Part shown: positions 34,412 through 42,487 of the stretch, piece after piece
How the letters are laid out: each line of letters starts with the position of its first letter
Position numbering within the stretch: position 1 is the first letter of the stretch
DNA from: Crotalaria pallida
Lineage: Eukaryota; Streptophyta; Magnoliopsida; Fabales; Fabaceae
Assembly (NCBI GenBank): GCA_037953625.1
Contig: CM075652.1
Location: forward strand, 56,537,501-56,601,500
Direction: 5' to 3'
Length of the DNA: 64,000 bases
Made by a program: the position numbers and the translations under genes
Notes under the pieces: model-generated
The model's input: only the letters and a program-made list of their open reading frames with translations
The model's database searches: none
What the model was told of the DNA's origin: nothing

Positions 34412-36142
34412 ATGGGCTCTAACAATCCTTTTGGAGGGGAAGGCTCTTCAATAAACCGTCCTCCACTATTTAATGGTGAAGGATATGCTTATTGGAAAGC
34501 CAAAATGAAAATATTTATTGAAGCTATTGATATTGATGTTTGGAATGCAATTGAAAATGGTCCCTATATACCTAAAAGAAAAATAAATGATGAAGTTGTA
34601 GAAATTCCTAGGGCAAGTTGGAATGATGATGACAAAAAGAAAGTTTCCTATGATTTGAAAGCTAAAAACATCATCACGTCCGCCTTGTCTTATGATGAGT
34701 TCTTCAGAGTTTCACATTGTAAAAATGCGAAACAAATGTGGGACGTTCTAAAACTTACTCATGAAGGGACAAGCGAGGTTAGAAGGGCTAGATTAAATAC
34801 ATTAATGCATGAATATGAGTTATTTCGCATGCTCCCTAATGAGTCAGTTAATGACATGCAAAAGCGATTTACTCATATCATAAATCATCTCATAGCTCTT
34901 GGTAAAACATTTCTTAATTCTGAAGTTATTAACAAAGTATTGAGATGTTTAAGCAGGGAATGGCAACCCAAGGTCACAGCTATCATGGAGTCAAAAGATT
35001 TAGACACCTTGGATCTTGCAACCCTCTTTGGAAAGCTTCAAGAGCATGAGATGGAGCTAGGACGTCTAACTTTGCATGAGGAGTTGGATAAGAAAAATAA
35101 GGGAATCGCACTAAAGACCACCACAAAATCAACTAAGGTATGTGATGATTCCTCTAGCTCTAGTAATGACTCCGAATCTAGTTTAGATGATGAAAGTTTT
35201 CAAAAACTAGCAAAGAGGTTCCGTATATGTTTTAAAAATAAAAATGATTTAAAAAGAACAAAGGAACCTAAGGACTCCTACCATAGAAATTGTTCTTCAA
35301 AAGATAAAATTAAATGTCATGAATGTGGTAAGAGAGGTCACATAAGACCTCAGTGTCCTGAGTATCTTAAGAGACATAAAGATGAAAAGAAAAAGGGCAA
35401 AATAGCCTACATAGTGTGGGATGCACCGGATGAAAACAAAGAGACAAGCTCAAGCACATCAAGTGATGAGGAAGAAGCCAATCTTTGCTTGGTGAGTAGA
35501 TTTGATGAAGGCGCATCATCAAGTTTCACTTCAAGTAAGCAAGGAACCGAGGTAAATTCTGATTCCGAATCTGAGTCTCATGATTATGAAGAATTATATA
35601 ATGCTTATGTTGAAATGCATAAAGAATTCAAGAAACTTGCTAAATCAAATGACAAAGGAAAAAGAGCTATTTTGAAATATAAAGAGCAAGTCTTGAATTT
35701 AGAAAAATGCATTGATGAGCTAAATAGTAAAAATGAAGCACTACAACAAAGTATTGATTCTTTGAAAATTCAAGAAATCCCTCCTTGTGAAAGTTGCAAA
35801 AGTCATGAACATGAAGTTACAAATTTGAAAAAAACTATTGCAACTTTATCAAGAAGTGATCAAAGATTAAATCAACTTCTTGAAAATCAAAGGAACAATA
35901 CAAATAAAACCGGCTTAGGATACATGAATGCCAATAAAAAGAATTTTAGAAAAGTTGGTTCTTTTTCAAATGTCAATTATTCTAAAAAGCCAACTTGCTT
36001 TTATTGTGGCATTCATGGACACACCTCAAATATTTGTAGAATTAAATCTCATGGTGTGCCTAACGGTTATTATGTTTGGATCGTGAAAGATGAAAATCCC
36101 GATAAGCCCAAAACAATTTGGGTACCCTCAAGCAAAACTTAA
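34412..36142 (+). CDS. Copia-type Gag, first copy
   Basis: 576 residues from ATG 34412 (context CCATGGG); a longer open frame runs upstream through the PBS but has no ATG. Order: N-terminal Gag domain with RPPLFNGEGYAYWK and WNAIENG (DUF4219/UBN2 style), a Ser/Asp-rich linker, CCHC knuckle CHECGKRGHIRPQC (about residue 302), an acidic Ser-rich segment, a predicted coiled coil (HKEFKKLAK ... LNSKNEALQQSIDSL) and a second knuckle CFYCGIHGHTSNIC (about residue 529). The two knuckles are about 215 residues apart, an unusual spacing. Gag would form the particle that packages element RNA. The frame is intact, but no pol follows; particles would have to use enzymes from a relative. Confidence 0.92.
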   Translation: MGSNNPFGGEGSSINRPPLFNGEGYAYWKAKMKIFIEAIDIDVWNAIENGPYIPKRKINDEVVEIPRASWNDDDKKKVSYDLKAKNIITSALSYDEFFRVSHCKNAKQMWDVLKLTHEGTSEVRRARLNTLMHEYELFRMLPNESVNDMQKRFTHIINHLIALGKTFLNSEVINKVLRCLSREWQPKVTAIMESKDLDTLDLATLFGKLQEHEMELGRLTLHEELDKKNKGIALKTTTKSTKVCDDSSSSSNDSESSLDDESFQKLAKRFRICFKNKNDLKRTKEPKDSYHRNCSSKDKIKCHECGKRGHIRPQCPEYLKRHKDEKKKGKIAYIVWDAPDENKETSSSTSSDEEEANLCLVSRFDEGASSSFTSSKQGTEVNSDSESESHDYEELYNAYVEMHKEFKKLAKSNDKGKRAILKYKEQVLNLEKCIDELNSKNEALQQSIDSLKIQEIPPCESCKSHEHEVTNLKKTIATLSRSDQRLNQLLENQRNNTNKTGLGYMNANKKNFRKVGSFSNVNYSKKPTCFYCGIHGHTSNICRIKSHGVPNGYYVWIVKDENPDKPKTIWVPSSKT

Positions 36143-36477
36143 CTTCTTCAAGTACTTTTGAAGGGCTATGTGCTTAAATGTTTTTTTTTAAATTGCCTCT
36201 TCATAAGTATATTTGTTTTAGGGGGAGAAAAGTTTTCTTTTCGGACTATAAATCAACAAGTGCTATCATTGCTCATAATCCAACAAGTGTTATTATGTTC
36301 TTCCTTTGGCATATTGCTCTTAATTTAGGCTCCTTTTTGATCATGCCAAAAGGGGGAGAAATGGTGTTGTTGTTTATGTTGTGCAGGTTTCTGATGTTGC
36401 ATATAGTCAGGGGGAGTTTATGCAAAACAACAAGGTTGATATTATCAAGGATTTGTCATCATCAAAAAGGGGGAGAT
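36143..36477 (+). other. Remnant between gag and LTR2, with PPT
   Basis: Holds repeated GGGGGAGA blocks; the last, AAAAAGGGGGAGAT, directly precedes LTR2 and is the PPT. No pol coding sequence remains in these 335 bp. Confidence 0.85.
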
Positions 36478-37924
36478 TGTAGAATCAAAAAGGTTTTGAT
36501 GAAGACAAATAAATCAACAAGTTGTCCTTGATGAAGACAAAGCAACAACAACCATTTAGAAGTTTTCCATTTCCCGCTCCCTTGTAATATTTTATATTTA
36601 TGTTGAGTGTGGGTGGTAGACTTAGGTTTTTACTCTAGCGATTATGAGTTAGTTGGCATGAATACTAGTTGAGCTAAAATAGTGAAAAAGCTTAGAAAGG
36701 GACTAGGTGCTTTGGAAAATCATTTCTGGTCTTTAATTTTTATAAAAGTAGCATTAACTACTCGAGTAGTTGGTGCACTACTCGAGTAGTCTGCATTGAT
36801 GAAAATTAGTCTACTTACTATCTCCTCAACTACTCGAGTAGTCTGTTGACTAATCGATTAGTTCTCAACTAATCGATTAGTTACTTCACTAATCGAGTAG
36901 TTTGAGAAACAGTAAGTCCACAAATTTTCTCACTACTCGAGTAGTGCTTCAACTACTCGAGTAGTACATATCAGATCTGTCAGTATTTTAATTCTAATAT
37001 GGCTGTTGAAGAGGCAATCAAGGGAGAATCTTTCCTAATTTGTTTTCTAAGGCTCCTCCCTGATTCTGGCAATTTGAAAACTCAATATAATGATTACCTC
37101 TTCAACAAGAGCGATGAAGGATCATCTTGAGCAAAAACGTTTTCAAACCTTGCACCCAAAAAGAACCTTTGATCCAATCCCTTTCTAAGAATCAATCTCT
37201 TTCTAGTATTCTAGCTTTCTTTTTCATTGTCAATTGAGATTGGTTGGAGCCGCTTCGCTGTGATCTGATTACTCCATTGAAGAAAGGAAGGAGCACTTGA
37301 AGGTTTCAAGAGGCTCGATTGCTAAAGGGAGAAGGTGTTCTTGAAGGTTTCAAGAAGCTCTCTTTGTGGAAGGTTGAAGAGGTTCTTCAACAGAGAATCA
37401 ATTGAAATTGGGGTAAAGTTCAAGAGTTTGGTACACTCTTGAAGGGTTAGGATTAGATTGAGTGAGGTTCACTAATTAATCCTGTTTGTATCCAATTTAA
37501 TTGATTTTAGTAGACACTCCCTAAGGTTTAGGGGGGACTGGATGTAGCTCTCAAGTGGGTAGAGAGTGAACCAGTATAATAATTCCCTGTGTCTATCTTT
37601 TACTGCTTTCGTTTATTTCTGTTATTTAATCTTTCTTCAGAACCTTAAGATAGCAAATCATCCGCTTCTGTTCTTGGCTTTGTGTTAGCAAAACCCAGCT
37701 TTTGAAAACTCTGTTATCTGTCTGAATTGACACGCACTACTCGATTAGTCCATCAACTAATCGAGTAGTTCATTCATTTTTGGACAGAAAATTATTTTTG
37801 TTTTAAAACAGTAAGCTCGTAATTTGTTATTATCAATTACATTCGAAAAATTAGTATCATTACTTCAATTTACTATTCACCCCCCCCTCTACTAAATTGT
37901 TAGGTCGCTTGTTGGTTTCCAACA
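36478..37924 (+). repeat. LTR2 (middle LTR)
   Basis: 1447 bp, nearly identical to LTR1; one base longer in a C run near the 3' end. It has the same ten palindromes. Confidence 0.95.
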
Positions 37925-37991
37925 AGTGGTATCAGAGCTCGGTCGAAAGATCGAGTGTAAAAACTTTTTCGAAAAGATCCTTAAGGAAACC

Positions 37992-39722
37992 ATGGGCTCT
38001 AACAATCCTTTTGGAGGGGAAGGCTCTTCAATAAACCGTCCTCCACTATTTAATGGTGAAGGATATGCTTATTGGAAAGCCAGAATGAAAATATTTATTG
38101 AAGCTATTGATATTGATGTTTGGAATGCAATTGAAAATGGTCCCTATATACCTAAAAGAAAAATAAATGATGAAGTTGTAGAAATTCCTAGGGCAAGTTG
38201 GAATGATGATGACAAAAAGAAAGTTTCCTATGATTTGAAAGCTAAAAACATCATCACGTCCGCCTTGTCTTATGATGAGTTCTTCAGAGTTTCACATTGT
38301 AAAAATGCGAAACAAATGTGGGACGTTCTACAACTTACTCATGAAGGGACAAGCGAGGTTAGAAGGGCTAGATTAAATACATTAATGCATGAATATGAGT
38401 TATTTCGCATGCTCCCTAATGAGTCAGTTAATGACATGCAAAAGCGATTTACTCATATCATAAATCATCTCATAGCTCTTGGTAAAACATTTCTTAATTC
38501 TGAAGTTATTAACAAAGTATTGAGATGTTTAAGCAGGGAATGGCAACCCAAGGTCACAGCTATCATGGAGTCAAAAGATTTAGACACCTTGGATCTTGCA
38601 ACCCTCTTTGGAAAGCTTCAAGAGCATGAGATGGAGCTAGGACGTCTAACTTTGCATGAGGAGTTGGATAAGAAAAATAAGGGAATCGCACTAAAGACCA
38701 CCACAAAATCAACTAAGGTATGTGATGATTCCTCTAGCTCTAGTAATGACTCCGAATCTAGTTTAGATGATGAAAGTTTTCAAAAACTAGCAAAGAGGTT
38801 CCGTATATGTTTTAAAAATAAAAATGATTTAAAAAGAACAAAGGAACCTAAGGACTCCTACCATAGAAATTGTTCTTCAAAAGATAAAATTAAATGTCAT
38901 GAATGTGGTAAGAGAGGTCACATAAGACCTCAGTGTCCTGAGTATCTTAAGAGACATAAAGATGAAAAGAAAAAGGGCAAAATAGCCTACATAGTGTGGG
39001 ATGCACCGGATGAAAACAAAGAGACAAGCTCAAGCACATCAAGTGATGAGGAAGAAGCCAATCTTTGCTTGGTGAGTAGATTTGATGAAGGCGCATCATC
39101 AAGTTTCACTTCAAGTAAGCAAGGAACCGAGGTAAATTCTGATTCCGAATCTGAGTCTCATGATTATGAAGAATTATATAATGCTTATGTTGAAATGCAT
39201 AAAGAATTCAAGAAACTTGCTAAATCAAATGACAAAGGAAAAAGAGCTATTTTGAAATATAAAGAGCAAGTCTTGAATTTAGAAAAATGCATTGATGAGC
39301 TAAATAGTAAAAATGAAGCACTACAACAAAGTATTGATTCTTTGAAAATTCAAGAAATCCCTCCTTGTGAAAGTTGCAAAAGTCATGAACATGAAGTTAC
39401 AAATTTGAAAAAAACTATTGCAACTTTATCAAGAAGTGATCAAAGATTAAATCAACTTCTTGAAAATCAAAGGAACAATACAAATAAAACCGGCTTAGGA
39501 TACATGAATGCCAATAAAAAGAATTTTAGAAAAGTTGGTTCTTTTTCAAATGTCAATTATTCTAAAAAGCCAACTTGCTTTTATTGTGGCATTCATGGAC
39601 ACACCTCAAATATTTGTAGAATTAAATCTCATGGTGTGCCTAACGGTTATTATGTTTGGATTGTGAAAGATGAAAATCCCGATAAGCCCAAAACAATTTG
39701 GGTACCCTCAAGCAAAACTTAA
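37992..39722 (+). CDS. Copia-type Gag, second copy
   Basis: 576 residues from ATG 37992, differing from the first copy at two residues only (Lys to Arg in the YWKAKMK segment, Lys to Gln in DVLKLTH) plus a few silent sites. Both CCHC knuckles and the coiled coil are intact. The downstream remnant is cut after 39915, and the PPT is lost with it. Confidence 0.92.
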   Translation: MGSNNPFGGEGSSINRPPLFNGEGYAYWKARMKIFIEAIDIDVWNAIENGPYIPKRKINDEVVEIPRASWNDDDKKKVSYDLKAKNIITSALSYDEFFRVSHCKNAKQMWDVLQLTHEGTSEVRRARLNTLMHEYELFRMLPNESVNDMQKRFTHIINHLIALGKTFLNSEVINKVLRCLSREWQPKVTAIMESKDLDTLDLATLFGKLQEHEMELGRLTLHEELDKKNKGIALKTTTKSTKVCDDSSSSSNDSESSLDDESFQKLAKRFRICFKNKNDLKRTKEPKDSYHRNCSSKDKIKCHECGKRGHIRPQCPEYLKRHKDEKKKGKIAYIVWDAPDENKETSSSTSSDEEEANLCLVSRFDEGASSSFTSSKQGTEVNSDSESESHDYEELYNAYVEMHKEFKKLAKSNDKGKRAILKYKEQVLNLEKCIDELNSKNEALQQSIDSLKIQEIPPCESCKSHEHEVTNLKKTIATLSRSDQRLNQLLENQRNNTNKTGLGYMNANKKNFRKVGSFSNVNYSKKPTCFYCGIHGHTSNICRIKSHGVPNGYYVWIVKDENPDKPKTIWVPSSKT

Positions 39723-39915
39723 CTTCTTCAAGTACTTTTGAAGGGCTATGTGCTTAAATGTTTTTTTTTAAATTGCCTCTTCATAAGTATATTTGTTTTA
39801 GGGGGAAAAAAGTTTTCTTTTCGGGCTATAAATCAACAAGTGCTATCATTGCTCATAATCCAACAAGTGTTATTATGTTCTTCCTTTGGCATATTGCTCT
39901 TAATTTAGGCTCCTT

Positions 39916-41276
39916 TTTCCATTTCCCGCTCCCTTGTAATATTTTATATTTATGTTGAGTGTGGGTGGTAGACTTAGGTTTTTACTCTAGCGATTATGAG
40001 TTAGTTGGCATGAATACTAGTTGAGCTAAAATAGTGAAAAAGCTTAGAAAGGGACTAGGTGCTTTGGAAAATCATTTCTGGTCTTTAATTTTTATAAAAG
40101 TAGCATTAACTACTCGAGTAGTTGGTGCACTACTCGAGTAGTCTGCATTGATGAAAATTAGTCTACTTACTATCTCCTCAACTACTCGAGTAGTCTGTTG
40201 ACTAATCGATTAGTTCTCAACTAATCGATTAGTTACTTCACTAATCGAGTAGTTTGAGAAACAGTAAGTCCACAAATTTTCTCACTACTCGAGTAGTGCT
40301 TCAACTACTCGAGTAGTACATATCAGATCTGTCAGTATTTTAATTCTAATATGGCTGTTGAAGAGGCAATCAAGGGAGAATCTTTCCTAATTTGTTTTCT
40401 AAGGCTCCTCCCTGATTCTGGCAATTTGAAAACTCAATATAATGATTACCTCTTCAACAAGAGCGATGAAGGATCATCTTGAGCAAAAACGTTTTCAAAC
40501 CTTGCACCCAAAAAGAACCTTTGATCCAATCCCTTTCTAAGAATTAATCTCTTTCTAGTATTCTAGCTTTCTTTTTCATTGTCAATTGAGATTGGTTGGA
40601 GCCGCTTCGCTGTGATCTGATTACTCCATTGAAGAAAGGAAGGAGCACTTGAAGGTTTCAAGAGGCTCGATTGCTAAAGGGAGAAGGTGTTCTTGAAGGT
40701 TTCAAGAAGCTCTCTTTGTGGAAGGTTGAAGAGGTTCTTCAACAGAGAATCAATTGAAATTGGGGTAAAGTTTAAGAGTTTGGTACACTCTTGAAGGGTT
40801 AGGATTAGATTGAGTGAGGTTCACTAATTAATCCTGTTTGTATCCAATTTAATTGATTTTAGTAGACACTCCCTAAGGTTTAGGGGGGACTGGATGAAGC
40901 TCTCAAGTGGGTAGAGAGTGAACCAGTATAATAATTCCCTGTGTCTATCTTTTACTGCTTTCGTTTATTTCTGTTATTTAATCTTTCTTCAGAACCTTAA
41001 GATAGCAAATCATCCGCTTCTGTTCTTGGCTTTGTGTTAGCAAAACCCAGCTTTTGAAAACTCTGTTATCTGTCTGAATTGACACGCACTACTCGAGTAG
41101 TCCATCAACTAATCGAGTAGTTCATTCATTTTTGGGCAGAAAATTATTTTTGTTTTAAAACAGTAAGCGCGTAATTTGTTATTATCAATTACATTCGAAA
41201 AATTAGTATCGTTACTTCAATTTACTATTCACCCCCCCCTCTACTAAATTGTTAGGCCGCTTGTTGGTTTCCAACA
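39916..41276 (+). repeat. LTR3, 5'-truncated
   Basis: Lacks roughly the first 90 bp of the LTR: the remnant after gag (...GGCTCCTTTTT) is fused to an internal LTR position (CCATTTCCCGCTCCC). The 3' end TTTCCAACA is intact at 41276, followed by AATTG. It has more private substitutions than LTR1 or LTR2. Confidence 0.93.
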
Positions 41277-41281
41277 AATTG

Positions 41282-42343
41282 ATGTGGCGAACCATGTGTC
41301 TCATTGCTTGGTTTGTCAGAAAGTGAAGATCGAACACCAGAAACCAGGTGGTCCGTTGCGATCACTTGATATTCCTGAGTGGAAATGGGACAACATTGCT
41401 ATGGACTTTGGGTTTGGTTTACCCAGAACCACTGCACTGCAGGGTGTGACGCCGTTTGGGTTGTTGTAGATCGTTTGACGAAGTGTGCTCACTTCATCTC
41501 GATAAATATGAAATATAGTTTGGAAAAGTTGACGCAATTGACATCCGGGATATAGTGAAGCTTCATGGTGTACCCTCCAGCATAGTATCAGATCGTGACC
41601 CGAGGTTCTTATCTAGATTTTGGCAGAGTCTCCAACAGGCTTTGGGTACCAAGTTGAGATTTAGTACGGCTTACCATCCACAAACTGATGGGCAATTTGA
41701 GCGTACTATTCAGTCTTTAGAGGATCTGCTGAGAGCTTGTGTGCTAGAACAGGTCGGCAGCTGGGAACAGCTTTTACCATTGATGGAATTTACTTACAAC
41801 AATAGCTTCCACTCTAGCATCGGAATGGCACCATTTGAGGCACTTTACGACAGGAAGTGTAGAACGCCTCTTTGTTGGTTCCAGATAGGTGAGAACTTGT
41901 TGACTGGACCAGACATTGTGCGAGAAACTACTGAGAAGATCACCATGATTAAGAACAAGATGAAAACTTCTCAGGATCGTCAGAAGAGCTATGCAGATAA
42001 GTGTAGTAGACCCTTGGAATTTGATGCAGGTGACCATGTGTTCTTGAGGGTAAATCCTACCATGGGTATTGGACGAGTAATAAAGTCCAAGAAGCTAACT
42101 CCTAGGTTCGTCGGACCTTATCAGATCTTGGAGAAGGTTGGGCCAGTGACATACAGAATCGCCTTACCTCCACATCTTTCAAAGCTTCATGATGTTTTCC
42201 ATGTCTCACAACTGAGGAAATACATTCATGATCCTTCACATGTGGTCACTGTTGATGATTTGCCCTTGAGAGAGAACTTGACCTTTGAAGTGTTGCCAAT
42301 CAGAATTGTTGACAAGCGGGTTAAGCAACTCATAGGCAAATAG
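41282..42343 (+). pseudogene. Chromovirus integrase, remaining part
   Basis: Continues the zinc domain (VANHVSHCLVCQKVK, the two Cys) and the catalytic core (EWKWDNIAMDF, first Asp; SDRDPRFLSRFW, second Asp; YHPQTDGQFERTIQ, Glu). The GPYQILEKVG-type C-terminal DNA-binding region and FHVSQLRKYI follow. A deletion or frameshift near 41460-41550 removes the segment between the first two Asp. Integrase would insert the cDNA; this copy is broken by both the nested element and the frameshift. Confidence 0.9.
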
Positions 42344-42451
42344 ATCTCATTGGTGAAGGTGATTTGGAACAAAAACAATGTGGAAGAGGCTACTTGGGAA
42401 CTGGAGGACAAGATGAAGGAATCTCATCCACGGTTGTTTCAGGATAGCTGA
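42344..42451 (+). pseudogene. Chromodomain-like integrase tail
   Basis: After an in-frame TAG (42342-42344) the frame continues LVKVIWNKNNVEEATWELED..., ending at TGA about 42451. The pattern V.W....E.ATWE is the chromodomain signature of Tekay/Del chromoviruses, thought to steer integration to marked chromatin. Confidence 0.8.
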
Positions 42452-42471
42452 ATTTCGAGGACGAAATTCTG

Positions 42472-42487
42472 GTAAGTGGGAGAGGAT
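42472..42487 (+). other. Polypurine tract of the chromovirus
   Basis: GGTAAGTGGGAGAGGAT lies directly before the 3' LTR start TGTAACATCC, the usual chromovirus arrangement. Confidence 0.85.

Larger units (their letters stand above)
32899..41276 (+). mobile_element. Gag-only copia-like element, three-LTR tandem form
   Basis: LTR1 (32899-34344), gag, LTR2 (36478-37924), gag, truncated LTR3 (39916-41276). It is flanked by a 5-bp duplication AATTG (32894-32898 and 41277-41281), so it arrived as one insertion in the integrase of the host element. Each unit has a tRNA-Met PBS and, in the first, a GGGGGAGATTG-type PPT; there is no protease, integrase, RT or RNase H. Gag without pol between LTRs is the layout described as TR-GAG elements. 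The near-identity of all parts means the structure is young. Confidence 0.93.
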
